The notes under the pieces are model-generated. The model made no database searches, was not told the origin of the DNA, and saw only the letters and a program-made list of their open reading frames with translations. Made by a program: the position numbers and the translations under genes. From the NCBI RefSeq assembly GCF_016595495.1, contig NZ_JAENIM010000039.1:62001-126000 (forward strand): DNA of 64,000 nt, written 5' to 3'. Source of the DNA: Persicirhabdus sediminis. Lineage in GTDB: Bacteria > Verrucomicrobiota > Verrucomicrobiia > Verrucomicrobiales > Akkermansiaceae. Position 1 is the first letter of the stretch. Every line of letters begins with the position of its first letter. Shown here in pieces: positions 50,487 to 59,542 of this stretch.

Positions 50487-51836
50487 ATGAACCACAGTGA
50501 AATTTTAAGCGTATTGGAGCAAGCCGGTGTGCGCCCATCCAAGAAATTAGGACAGAATTTTTTAACTGATGCCAATGTGGCTCGGTGGATTGTGGATCAG
50601 CTCGACCCGCAGCCGGATGATACCGTGCTGGAAGTGGGCCCGGGAACGGGTGCGCTGACGGAGAATTTGGTAGGGCGAGTGAAACGTATTATCTTAGTGG
50701 AATTTGACGCCCGTCTGGCGGAATATTTGACCAAGCGATTTGCCGACCGCGACGACGTGGAAGTGCATCACGCGGATGGTGCGCGTTTTGATCCTCGTGT
50801 CTTGTTCAAACATTCACCGGTGAAGTTTCTCGGCAATTTGCCTTACTCAGCAGGTGGCGCCATCATGCGCAATTTCATGAAACGTCCGACCATGATCAGC
50901 AAGGCTGTGCTGATGTTGCAGAAGGAGTTTATTGATCGCATTGTCGCCAAACCGCGCACTAAAGAATATGGTGTGCTTTCCCTGCGCATGCAGAGCGAGT
51001 GGAATAGCAAGCCGCTGAAAACCATTCCACCAGAAGCCTTTTTCCCTCGTCCATTGATTGATTCCACCGTGATGCTGTGTGAGCCGCGTCCGCAGGATCT
51101 GCCAGTTTATGATGCCCGTTTGTTTGACGAGCTCGTGCGCCGCGGATTTGCCCAGCGCCGCAAACAAATCAAAAAACAAATGCCAGCTGAGCCAGCGTGG
51201 GATGTGGTTGCTGAAAAAGTTGGCCTGCCACTGACCGTGCGCGCAGAAGAGGTGACGCTCGATCAATGGGTGGAACTTACCCGTGAATACGACGATCATC
51301 CGCTGAAAGACGTGGCGCAAAAAGGCGACGAGCTTTTTGATGTGGTTGATGAAAATGACGAAGTCGTTGGGCAACAAATAAGAGACGTCGTGCATCGTGA
51401 TGATTTGCGACACAGAGCGGTTCATATTTTGGTGTTCAACAAACGCAAAGAAGTTTTCCTGCAGAAGCGTTCGCGCTTGAAAGATAAATTCCCATCACGC
51501 TGGGATTCTAGCGCAGCTGGCCACCTCGACAGCGGTGAAGCATACGACGCCTGCGCGGTGCGTGAGCTGGCTGAGGAAATGGGCATTGAGAATGCTGAAG
51601 TGCAGATGATTGATAAAATCGACGCTTGTGAGCAAACTGGCTGGGAATTTGTGGGTGTTTACGTGGCCCGTCACGATGGTGCTGTACGTTATTCATGCAG
51701 CGAAGTTGAGTGCGGGTTATGGTTATCTATGGCTGACGTGCGCGACTGGATTGTCGCTCGCCCAGAGGATTTTGCTCCTGGATTTATGGCGGCTTGGAGT
51801 CGCTTTGATGTAAAACTCGGCCTGTCAGCTGGATAA
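50487..51836 (+). CDS. rsmA: RsmA (KsgA) 16S rRNA dimethyltransferase fused to a Nudix hydrolase
   Basis: 449 residues in a single frame. Residues 1-265 form RsmA, which dimethylates two adjacent adenines near the 3' end of 16S rRNA: KKLGQNFL, the SAM loop EVGPGTG (49-55), and catalytic NLPY (117-120). Residues about 282-449 form a Nudix domain of the isopentenyl-diphosphate isomerase / YfcD-like type: DELFDVVDENDEVVG, then the Nudix box G345-x5-E351-x7-R359-E360-L-x-E-E364-x-G366. Such a fusion is unusual; most RsmA proteins end near 270 residues. The linking segment (265-282) is short and polar. Nudix substrate unknown. Confidence 0.93.
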   Translation: MNHSEILSVLEQAGVRPSKKLGQNFLTDANVARWIVDQLDPQPDDTVLEVGPGTGALTENLVGRVKRIILVEFDARLAEYLTKRFADRDDVEVHHADGARFDPRVLFKHSPVKFLGNLPYSAGGAIMRNFMKRPTMISKAVLMLQKEFIDRIVAKPRTKEYGVLSLRMQSEWNSKPLKTIPPEAFFPRPLIDSTVMLCEPRPQDLPVYDARLFDELVRRGFAQRRKQIKKQMPAEPAWDVVAEKVGLPLTVRAEEVTLDQWVELTREYDDHPLKDVAQKGDELFDVVDENDEVVGQQIRDVVHRDDLRHRAVHILVFNKRKEVFLQKRSRLKDKFPSRWDSSAAGHLDSGEAYDACAVRELAEEMGIENAEVQMIDKIDACEQTGWEFVGVYVARHDGAVRYSCSEVECGLWLSMADVRDWIVARPEDFAPGFMAAWSRFDVKLGLSAG

Positions 51837-51922
51837 TTGAACTGTCGCAAAAATTAACCATTGCAAGCAGGTGGTCGGCTAGCTAGCTAGATTGTGTACA
51901 TTTCATTTACCCACACAATCTA

Positions 51923-52993
51923 ATGGCCCACAAAGAAGGATTTAATTACGCACCGAGTTCCCTACATTCTGAAAAAGTTGTCGCCGATGGCGAGTTTGTT
52001 TTTGCCGTAGCCGCCCTAGACCACGGGCACATCTACGGCCAAACCAATGGTTTGATAGAAGCTGGGGCGACCTTAAAATACGTCTACGATCCTGATCCAG
52101 CTAAGGTGGCTGATTTTCTAAAAACCTACCCGCAGGCGCAGGCGGTGGACTCACTGCAGGTGATCCTCGATGATGAGTCTATCCAGCTGGTGGCTTCGGC
52201 TGCCATTCCATCTGAACGCTGTGCGCTGGGATTGAAAGTACTTGATGCAGGGAAAGATTATTTCACCGACAAGTCGCCATTCACCTCGCTGGACCAGCTG
52301 GCGCAAGCGCGCCAGAAGGTGGCTGAAACTGGCCGCAAGTATATGGTGTATTACTCGGAGCGCCTGCACGTCGAGTCGGCATGGTACGCGGGCGAGCTGA
52401 TTCAAAAAGGAGCGATTGGTGAGGTGGTGCAGGTTTTGATCATGGCGCCACATCGATTGTCGAAGGCATCGCGGCCTGAGTGGTTTTTTGATAAAGAAAA
52501 ATACGGCGGCATTCTCACTGACATTGGTTCACACCAATTTGAGCAGGCATTATTTTTCACAGGAGCGAGTGATGCGACGCTGAATTTTGCGCGCACCGCG
52601 AACCTAGCTAATAGCGATCGACCTGGGTTGGAGGATTTTGGCGAAGCCTCGCTGACGATGGACAATGGCGCGTCATGTTACTGTCGCGTCGACTGGTTCA
52701 CGCCAGATGGTCTCAGCGTGTGGGGTGATGGGCGGGTATTTATCGTCGGCACCAAAGGCACTATGGAGATCCGCAAATACCTCGATTTTGGTCGTGGCGG
52801 CTCGGATACTATTTTGCTAGCTGATGAAAATGGCGAGCAGGTCTTTGAGTGTGCTGGCAAGGTGGGGTTCCCATTTTTTGGCCAGCTGATTCTCGACTGT
52901 ATTAACCGTACAGAGAATGCCATGAGCCAAGAGCATGCCTTCAAAGCGGCTGAGCTGAGCCTGCTAGCGCAGCAAATGGCTGAACGAAGCTAG
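51923..52993 (+). CDS. Gfo/Idh/MocA-family oxidoreductase
   Basis: 356 residues. The NAD(P)-binding half begins FVFAVAALDHGHIYGQ, a variant of the usual GxGxxG loop, and continues with YVYDPDPAKVADFL. DYFTDKSPFTS carries Lys at the family EKP position (DKS here). The C-terminal half has the catalytic-type GGILTDIGSHQFEQALFF (Asp and His). Acts on a sugar or polyol in the cytosol; substrate unknown. A shared terminator lies between it and the convergent Na/Pi gene. Confidence 0.88.
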   Translation: MAHKEGFNYAPSSLHSEKVVADGEFVFAVAALDHGHIYGQTNGLIEAGATLKYVYDPDPAKVADFLKTYPQAQAVDSLQVILDDESIQLVASAAIPSERCALGLKVLDAGKDYFTDKSPFTSLDQLAQARQKVAETGRKYMVYYSERLHVESAWYAGELIQKGAIGEVVQVLIMAPHRLSKASRPEWFFDKEKYGGILTDIGSHQFEQALFFTGASDATLNFARTANLANSDRPGLEDFGEASLTMDNGASCYCRVDWFTPDGLSVWGDGRVFIVGTKGTMEIRKYLDFGRGGSDTILLADENGEQVFECAGKVGFPFFGQLILDCINRTENAMSQEHAFKAAELSLLAQQMAERS

Positions 52994-53057
52994 TCAGTTG
53001 GCTGCTATTTCCAGCTGGCTGGAAAGCTAGTCAGCTGCAATTTTACATTATTGGCAA

Positions 53058-53095
53058 AAAAAAATGGGCGCTGGTCGAAATGACCAGCGCCCGTT
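53058..53095. terminator. Bidirectional terminator
   Basis: GGGCGCTGGTC (53066-53076) pairs with GACCAGCGCCC (53082-53092); A-run before and T-rich after. Serves the oxidoreductase and the convergent Na/Pi gene. Confidence 0.85.
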
Positions 53096-53111
53096 TTGAT
53101 TTTATCTAGCT

Positions 53112-54863
53112 TTAGTCCTGAATGTGCATTTGCTTGCTAGACTCGATGATGTGGTAGCTGTGTGAAGCAATCATTTCGAGGTGATTGTTGGTATTCACAT
53201 TGAGCATTTCGAGTTTCACTTTGCCATTGTCGGCCATGCGCTTCATCGCAGCTTTGTTGAACTTCTTGATGAGTTCTTTGATTTCAGCACGCATGGTATT
53301 TGCTTCATTCATCATCGCATCGCTAACTTCATGCAATACAAGTGTCTTGCTGTGCAGGATGATTTTCTCCACTGCATGCGCGAGGTCACGGATGGCGTGG
53401 ATTTGGTCAGCCTTGAAGACGTGATCTTTGTTGTACATGCGCTCGGCAATCTTGATCAGGCGGTAGATGGAGTCTGAGCTTTCTTCCAGCTCAGCGGTGA
53501 CACGCAGCATGTGAGTGATGCGCTCGGCATTCTGCATACCCACTTCGCGAGCTGAACAACGTACCAGGTATTCGGTGATGTCGTGCATCATGTGGTCGGC
53601 TTCATCTTCCATCTTCTTCAGCTTGGTGACGAGATCTGAGAGATCTTCATCAGGAGCTTCAAAGACGCGGATGTAACCTTTGTACATGTCGTAACAATGA
53701 TCAGCCATGTTGTGGATAGCTTCTTCAGCTTCAGCGAGGTTGAGTTCGCCCATGTCAACGAGACGCTGGGAGATGTACTGAATGCGTGGTTTTTCGCCAT
53801 TGCTGCCTTCGTCCTTAACCCACTTGGTCACAGTTTTAGCGATCACTGGTACAAACCATACCAGGAGGAAAATGTTGAGCATGTTGAAGACGGTGTGGAA
53901 AATCGCAGTAGCAAATGCGACTTCGCTCTTACCAAAGTCACCTTTAGCGCTCTTGAGGTTTTCAGGCAGCATGCTGGCGATTTCCCAGACCATGTTGGTC
54001 AGCGGAATGAAAAGCACCAGCGCCCATATCGAGCCAATAATATTGAATAGGAAGTGAGCTCGAGCAGCTCGTTTGGCGTGCACGTTGGCGCCAATGGAGG
54101 CGAGCCAAGCGGTGATGGTGGTACCGATGTTTTCGCCGAGTACCACAGCTGCGGACAGCTTGAAGGCATCCATGGCGTTATCGCCGAGCCAGCCGTTCAT
54201 CGCACAGGTGATGGTGATGGCCATGGCGGCTGAGGATGACTGCACGGTCAGCGTGAGGATCACACCAACAATCATGAAGAGAACGTAGGATCCGTAGCCG
54301 TAACCATTGATCGCAGCAATTACACCTTGGATCATTCCAGCTACTGAGTCGTCGCCACCTTGCAGGCCACCTCTGAGGTCAGGAACGGCTCCTTTGAGCA
54401 GGTCGAGACCGAGGAAAAGAAGACCAAAACCAATCAGAGTTTCACCAAATGAACGCACCTTGTTTTTGCCAACAAAGAACATTGGCAGACCCACACCGAT
54501 GATTGGCAGGGCGATCTTGGCGACACTGAATTTACCAATGTAGGCAATGATCCAGGCGGTGATGGTGGTACCGAGGTTGGCACCCATGATCAAGCTGATG
54601 GACTCAACTAAGGTGAGCAGGCCAGCATTAACAAAACTCACCACCAGAACGGTAGTGGCTGATGACGACTGCACCATGCAGGTCGTCAGGAAGCCAGTGA
54701 AAATACCGCTGGCGCGGTTTTTAGTCATGGTGGCTAGCGCGATGCGCATGCTGTCACCGGCGACTTTTTGCACCCCTTCCGACATGATTTTCATGCCGTA
54801 GAGGAAGATGCCTAAGGCACCGAGAATTTGTAAGATGGTTGCTATTGATGACCAGATATCCAT
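53112..54863 (-). CDS. Na+/phosphate cotransporter (NptA/YjbB type) with PhoU-like domain
   Basis: 583 residues. The N-terminal half has two inverted Na/Pi repeats, each with a QSSSA motif (MVQSSSATTVLVVSF and TVQSSSAAMAITITC) and a GANLGTTITAW or GENIGTTITAW segment, as in SLC34-like bacterial carriers. About eight helices. The C-terminal 220 residues are a PhoU-like helical domain (HNMADHCYDMYKGY, KMEDEADHMMHDITEYL, ITHMLRVTAELEESSDSIYRL). Moves phosphate across the inner membrane, with PhoU tuning activity. No PHO box was found in the 400 nt upstream. Confidence 0.93.
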   Translation of the reverse strand: MDIWSSIATILQILGALGIFLYGMKIMSEGVQKVAGDSMRIALATMTKNRASGIFTGFLTTCMVQSSSATTVLVVSFVNAGLLTLVESISLIMGANLGTTITAWIIAYIGKFSVAKIALPIIGVGLPMFFVGKNKVRSFGETLIGFGLLFLGLDLLKGAVPDLRGGLQGGDDSVAGMIQGVIAAINGYGYGSYVLFMIVGVILTLTVQSSSAAMAITITCAMNGWLGDNAMDAFKLSAAVVLGENIGTTITAWLASIGANVHAKRAARAHFLFNIIGSIWALVLFIPLTNMVWEIASMLPENLKSAKGDFGKSEVAFATAIFHTVFNMLNIFLLVWFVPVIAKTVTKWVKDEGSNGEKPRIQYISQRLVDMGELNLAEAEEAIHNMADHCYDMYKGYIRVFEAPDEDLSDLVTKLKKMEDEADHMMHDITEYLVRCSAREVGMQNAERITHMLRVTAELEESSDSIYRLIKIAERMYNKDHVFKADQIHAIRDLAHAVEKIILHSKTLVLHEVSDAMMNEANTMRAEIKELIKKFNKAAMKRMADNGKVKLEMLNVNTNNHLEMIASHSYHIIESSKQMHIQD

Positions 54864-55260
54864 GGTAGGTAGAGTTGGTGATTGGCTTAGCGGATATAAG
54901 CTTGGTGTTTATTTAATGGTTAGGAACAAATATTGTTTCTCAGGGTTAAAGTCGAGTGAAGTGTATGTTTATCAGGACTTGGTTCTTGTAATTAAATTAT
55001 TGAGTGATTTTTGGATGTCTGGCTCAGCTGATCACATGAAGTTCAACCAAACGTTGGCTGCAATGTGACAAAAATGACACATTAGGCAAGCTGTAGATTG
55101 CAGTGGTGGGTGGTTTTTTTCTCAATTCATCGTTTGAATGATAATTGATGCTTATTAGGTGATGAACCTCAATTCTTTAGCCCTTGGTCGCGAATGCTTG
55201 TCAGTGGGGTGATTTTTATCCATTACTGGCATAAATTTAGCAGCGAATTGGTGTAGAAAC
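54864..55260. other. Intergenic region upstream of the Na/Pi gene
   Basis: About 395 nt, AT-rich, between the dsbD terminator and the Na/Pi gene start. No gene recognised. A TGTGACAAAAATGACACA near 55063-55082 has repeats of TGTCA at a 9-nt period on minus, not the 11-nt period of a PHO box. Confidence 0.4.
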
Positions 55261-55288
55261 AAAAAACGAGGCACCCGTGGGTGCCTCG
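55261..55288 (-). terminator. Terminator of dsbD
   Basis: CGAGGCACCC (55267-55276) pairs with GGGTGCCTCG (55279-55288), with an A-run at 55261-55266 giving a U-run on minus. It lies 50 nt after the TAA at 55338-55340, which supports that the gene ends there and not at the UGA at 55599. Confidence 0.9.
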
Positions 55289-55337
55289 TCTGGATTCAGC
55301 AGTGGATTTCGCCACTAGCTAGATAGGATGATGAATA

Positions 55338-57599
55338 TTATTTGGCAGCCAGCTCGAGCGCCTTGAGCACATCGTCTGGGCTGATATTTTGTGGCAGCAT
55401 GATCGCTGGCTTCGACGGATCCGCTGGGAAGATTAAGTTGGTTGGCAAACTACTTCGGCCCACTCTGGCGAGATCATTTTTGATCGCCTCGTTACCGTCG
55501 GTCCAGTCAGCGACGACTAGGGCGACATTAAGTTCTTCGAGTTTGGCAGTTACGGCATCTGATGAGAAGACACGCTTCTCGTTGGTTTTACAAATCAGTC
55601 ACCAATCGGCGGTGTAATCCAGCCAGACAATCCTGCCTTTTGACCGGCTGAGCTCGACCACTCCGGGGTACCAGCTGTGTTCGCTAGCAGTGGTGGGCGC
55701 GCGGTAGCTGGTGGCATCTTTGGCCATCAATAAACCAGCGCTGGCGACGATGACGGGGAAACCAATGCCCCAGACGTATTTCTTGGATTTTTTGGTCACT
55801 GGAGTGCCATAGCGTCCAAATGCCCACGCGGCTAGTGACAGAATCACCAGCGCCATGATCAGCCAGAATGCGCCGTCAGTTCCTGTGATGTTGATGAAGC
55901 TGAGGTAGAAATAGGCGGCAGTGGCAAAGAGGGCAAATGCCATCAGCTGCTTGAAGGTTTCCATCCACGCGCCTGGGCGAGGTAGTTTCTGAATGAGCTT
56001 GGGCATGAATGCCAGCGCCACGTAAGGCAGGGAAATGCCGAGCGCAAAGATGGTGAATAAGAACATGCCGGTGAGCGGCGGTTCTTTTAAAGTAAATGCC
56101 AAAGCTGAGCCGAGGAAGGGTCCGCTACATGGGGTGGCAATCAGCGTGGTGAGTACGCCTGAATAAAATGAACCAGAGTAGCCTTTTTTCATCTGTAGCT
56201 GGCCGCCAGCGCTAGTCAGCGAGGTGCCAATTTCAAAAACTCCAGCCATGCTCAGACCAAACAGGAATAGCAAAATAATCATGCCCGCTAGGAATGGTGG
56301 CTGGGTGAGTTGCTCGCCCCAGTTGATGTCCTGACCGTAAAAATGGATCAGGCCAAAAATCGTGCCGGCCAGAATCCACATCGATGCCACCAGACCAGTC
56401 ATGAAGACCAGCCCGTGCAGGCGGATCTTAGTGGCGTCTTCGCCAGCTTGTTGAACAAACCCCATCACCTTGAGGCCAAGCACAGGAAAGACGCAGGGCA
56501 TTAGGTTGAGCAGAAATCCGCCAATGAACATGAAGATGACGGCGGTGAGAATGGTGAGTTCTTTTTCTTCTTCACCACTTAGCAAAACGTAGGGGACCTT
56601 GGCGTTGACGTCGTAAAGTTTAGCGGCAGCCGCACGGTCAGCCTCGCTAGCAATCTGGCCAGACCCGTGAGCTGAATTTCCAGCTGGCTGATCTGCTGAA
56701 GCCGTGGTGGCTGCGGTGTCATTAGTAGCTGGCTGATCTTCAGCGCCAGCGAGTGGTAAATTTACCAGCAATCCGTGTTCATCAAAGCCAGCTAGGATTT
56801 TCCCTTTGCTGGCGAGAATGCCTTCCAGTTGGCTGGCTGGACCAGCATCTACATTGCGCTCGATGGTCAAGGTGCCAGCGGCAGCGTCCCACACCTGTGC
56901 GGCGCTGGCTACGGTGAGTTTTTTGTCGTCGTAATAGTACAGAGATTCAAGAGCAGATAAATCAGCGCCAGCTAGCGTGATGATGAAATGGCTGTCACTC
57001 TGGCTAGCTGAAATCTGCAATGATTTCTGCCACTCAGCTGGCTGGATAGGTAGTTCATTTCTAGCCGTCTCAATGGTGGCTGCGTTGTCATCGTTGAGCA
57101 CTGATTCGCCACCATGCTTCAGTGTGATGGAAAATTCACCACTCTGCGGCATGTCGCACGCCGAGTCGTTACATACTTGCCAGCCTAGCTTGAGGTCAAT
57201 CTGGCTCTGCTCACCGACGAGCTCAGCTGGCGAGGTGATCTTAGTGAGGAAATAGTTTGTATTTTCGTAGGTATATGATGTTTCGCCAAACAAAACCGTG
57301 GTGTGTGGCACGGGCCATTCTACTGGCTCGTGGGTAAATCCAGCGGGCAACTGCCAATCAAATTCTAGCGGTAAGTTAGAGCCGCCAGGGTTCTTGTAAT
57401 ATGAATGCCAGCTGGCGGAATGGGAGATCTCAGTAGCGACGATGAAGCTGGAACCAGCGGAAATCTGATCGTGGTCACTGAGTAGCTTGACGGTGGTTTT
57501 TTGCGCCAGCTTATCGCCAAAGCCAAATTGGCCAAAGCTTGCTGTAGCGCTGAAAATCAGCCAGCTGAAGGTGATGGTTAGAAGTTTGAAAGCAGTCAT
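55338..57599 (-). CDS. dsbD: Thiol:disulfide interchange protein DsbD with probable selenocysteine (in-frame UGA)
   Basis: 753 residues if UGA at 55601-55599 is read as Sec667. It moves electrons across the inner membrane to periplasmic thiols. A signal peptide opens the protein. The N-terminal immunoglobulin-like domain has C143 and C148 (VCNDSACDMP). The membrane domain has the conserved C369 (NLMPCVFP) and C491 (IATPCSGPF). The thioredoxin domain has LDYTADW-U-L-I-C670-K, where other DsbD have DWC-x-x-C. After the UGA the frame continues with ADWTDGNEAIKNDLARVGRSSLP (cis-Pro) to a TAA just before a terminator. Selenocysteine is inferred from position, intact downstream frame and a hairpin after the UGA. 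A nonsense mutation is the main alternative. Confidence 0.85.
55559..55598 (-). promoter_or_regulatory. Candidate bacterial SECIS element in dsbD
   Basis: Directly after the UGA on the minus transcript: CUGAU pairs with AUCAG (outer stem) and GAGAAG pairs with CUUCUC (upper stem, 6 bp), leaving apical loop CGUGU. The loop starts 24 nt after the UGA and has G at its second position, as the published bacterial SECIS pattern demands (16-37 nt, G in the first two loop positions). A 13-nt unpaired stretch lies on the 5' side only. Confidence 0.75.
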
Positions 57600-57661
57600 G
57601 GTTTACAGGATGAGGATGGTATTAGCTACCCATACGAGCCTCAAGCTCAGGGTTTGTTCCC

Positions 57662-57699
57662 GAAAAAAAAACTCGGACAGAAAATTTCCCGTCCGAGTT
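57662..57699 (-). terminator. Terminator of the glycine-zipper lipoprotein gene
   Basis: AACTCGGAC (57670-57678) pairs with GTCCGAGTT (57691-57699); A-run at 57663-57671 gives the U-run on minus. Confidence 0.88.
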
Positions 57700-57722
57700 G
57701 GTAAAATGATTAGCCCGATTGA

Positions 57723-57971
57723 TTAATAACCGTAAGCATTTTGGTCGTCTTTGCGTTTGCCTACAGCAGCGCCACCAAGGCCACCTGCAGCGGCTCCAAT
57801 AGCGGCTCCTGTACCAGCATTTCCTGATTGATTGCCGATAATGGCACCAATACCAGCACCTAGTAGTGCGCCAGTGGCGGCGTCAGCTTGCGCGTGGTTT
57901 TGTGGTTGGCACTGGGTGAATAAAGCACAACTAATGGCTGCCAGACTTGATAATTGCAGTGATTTTTTCAT
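57723..57971 (-). CDS. Small glycine-zipper lipoprotein
   Basis: 82 residues from ATG 57971. The signal peptide ends at LFTQC, a fair lipobox. The mature part is GALLGAGIGAIIGNQSGNAGTGAAIGAAAGGLGGAAVG, a glycine-zipper (2TM/OmpA-like) that inserts in a membrane. Such proteins are outer-membrane-associated; precise role unknown. Directly upstream of dsbD, with a terminator of its own. Confidence 0.82.
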   Translation of the reverse strand: MKKSLQLSSLAAISCALFTQCQPQNHAQADAATGALLGAGIGAIIGNQSGNAGTGAAIGAAAGGLGGAAVGKRKDDQNAYGY

Positions 57972-58082
57972 AGTATCTGTTGGTAACACTAACTTAGACT
58001 GCAGGTGCTAGCAAATTATTTTATCGATCATGAAAATTGTTCAACACGTGCAGATTCTCAATACCCAGCTAGCTGGAGAGCT

Positions 58083-58502
58083 CTAGAGTATCGCGTTGAC
58101 TTCCACTGTTTTGCGGATGTTTTTTGGTAGAAATGGACCGCGAAACGCGTCGTCAAAATTGTAAAGTTCGATGAAATCAGCCTGATTGTCTGAATCTTGT
58201 TTGCCAAAGATCTTGGCCTCAATCAGCGCAAAAACCATCACCCCAATGTCACTGCATTTACTCACGCCCCATTCGCGCATCATCGTCGATGCCATCGGAC
58301 CAAATTTCTCCAAAGCCAAATCGCGCCAGCCAAGCATCAACTCTTCCGCGCTGACGTGGCGTGCTGGTCCTTCAGATTGCTCTTGGGCTTTTTCGACCGT
58401 GTGATCCAGCGCATCCTTGAGAAACATGTAGGCACCCGGGTTAAATAACCTTTGTCTCATACATAGCTCGATGACGGCGTCTTCAAAGTGGCTCGGCTGC
58501 AT
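58083..58502 (-). CDS. Minf_1886-family protein (Verrucomicrobia/Planctomycetes-restricted)
   Basis: 139 residues. FEDAVIELCMRQRLFNPGAYMFLKDALDHTVEKAQ, then RHVSAEELMLGWRDLALEKFGPMASTMMREWGVSKCSDIGVMVFALIEA, matching a conserved short family known only from Planctomycetes and Verrucomicrobia genomes. No function is known. Its presence supports the phylum assignment. Confidence 0.85.
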   Translation of the reverse strand: MQPSHFEDAVIELCMRQRLFNPGAYMFLKDALDHTVEKAQEQSEGPARHVSAEELMLGWRDLALEKFGPMASTMMREWGVSKCSDIGVMVFALIEAKIFGKQDSDNQADFIELYNFDDAFRGPFLPKNIRKTVEVNAIL

Positions 58503-58636
58503 GCCATGATCCTAGCCAATCATCGACAAATGAAAACCGAATTTTCTCCAGCCGCGCATATTTAGCTCAAATTTATTTCCGCACACAATCAGCACAGTGG
58601 AAAATTACACTTGCAATTGAGACTCGATATCATTAG

Positions 58637-59539
58637 TTGGCTTTTGTGAATGCCCTACACCGAGAACAGATAGCCAGCGATGGACCTGCTGCTGGCTGGA
58701 AATTAGTCTATTACTCTTCAGCGAGTATGCTGGACTGGAGTTCCTATTTAGAAAAAAACCAATTTCATCTGATCTGGAATACTTCTGGAGCAGGCATCAT
58801 TTTTTCTGGAGACATTCGCATGAGTGTGACGGCGAGCACATTTTCTGTTTGTTTCACTGGTGAGCACATTCAGGCATCGCGGCTAGATGATAGAGATCGC
58901 CACGAGTGGACGGTTTTGAGCATTTCTAAATCATGGTTAGAACGTCACTTAGCAGATCATCTCAGCCAACTAGGGAAACAAATTCACGATTTGTTATATG
59001 ACGAGCGCACTCAGCAGAAAGGCTGGTATGAAATGCGCTCGATGACATTGATAGAGAAAGATTTAGTCAGAGACCTGTTGGATCCGCCAGCTAGTAAAGT
59101 GGTTCACGACCTGTGGTACCAAGCCAAGGTGAAAGAAATTGTTTATACCCAGCTGCTTAATGACAATATGGTAAGCGAACGCGGCGCTGGGGTGGTTCAT
59201 CCTAAATTAAAACAAATCAAAGTGGAACAAGCGCAGAGCTGGCTGCGGGAAAATATCACCGAGCCATTAGATCTAAACCGGCTGGCGCAGCACCTCACTT
59301 GGTCACCCTATCACTTGAGCCGAAGCTTTAAACAGCTAACAGGTAGAACGCTCAGCGAGCAGCTGCGTATCATGCGTGCTGACTACGCCGCAGAGCTACT
59401 AGAGACCGGCAGCTACAATGTTACAGAGGCAGCCATGGCGGCTGGCTACAGCAGCCTGAGCCATTTCACAAAAATCTTTGTGCGCGAAAAGGGGATTAAA
59501 CCGTCTGTCTATATGCGCAAACGCGTGAGGCGGGCGTAG
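58637..59539 (+). CDS. AraC-family transcriptional regulator
   Basis: About 300 residues. The N-terminal half (WNTSGAGIIFSGDIRMSVTASTF...) looks like a cupin-like sensor, not clearly ligand-binding. The C-terminal pair of helix-turn-helix motifs is clear: EPLDLNRLAQHLTWSPYHLSRSFKQLTGRTLSEQL (first) and NVTEAAMAAGYSSLSHFTKIFVREKGIKPSVYMRKR (second, with the conserved AraC ending). The start is uncertain: TTG 58637 or GTG 58646; no ATG is near. It ends 3 nt before the convergent PBP gene. Confidence 0.9.
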   Translation: MAFVNALHREQIASDGPAAGWKLVYYSSASMLDWSSYLEKNQFHLIWNTSGAGIIFSGDIRMSVTASTFSVCFTGEHIQASRLDDRDRHEWTVLSISKSWLERHLADHLSQLGKQIHDLLYDERTQQKGWYEMRSMTLIEKDLVRDLLDPPASKVVHDLWYQAKVKEIVYTQLLNDNMVSERGAGVVHPKLKQIKVEQAQSWLRENITEPLDLNRLAQHLTWSPYHLSRSFKQLTGRTLSEQLRIMRADYAAELLETGSYNVTEAAMAAGYSSLSHFTKIFVREKGIKPSVYMRKRVRRA

Positions 59540-59542
59540 ACA

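Noticed and set aside
55063-55082. PHO box upstream of the Na/Pi transporter
   Set aside because: The TGTCA repeats have 9-nt, not 11-nt spacing, lie about 200 nt upstream, and occur only once.
55599-55601. Simple end of dsbD at this UGA
   Set aside because: The downstream frame encodes the rest of a thioredoxin domain and ends at a TAA beside a terminator; a selenocysteine reading explains all of it better. A nonsense mutation stays possible.
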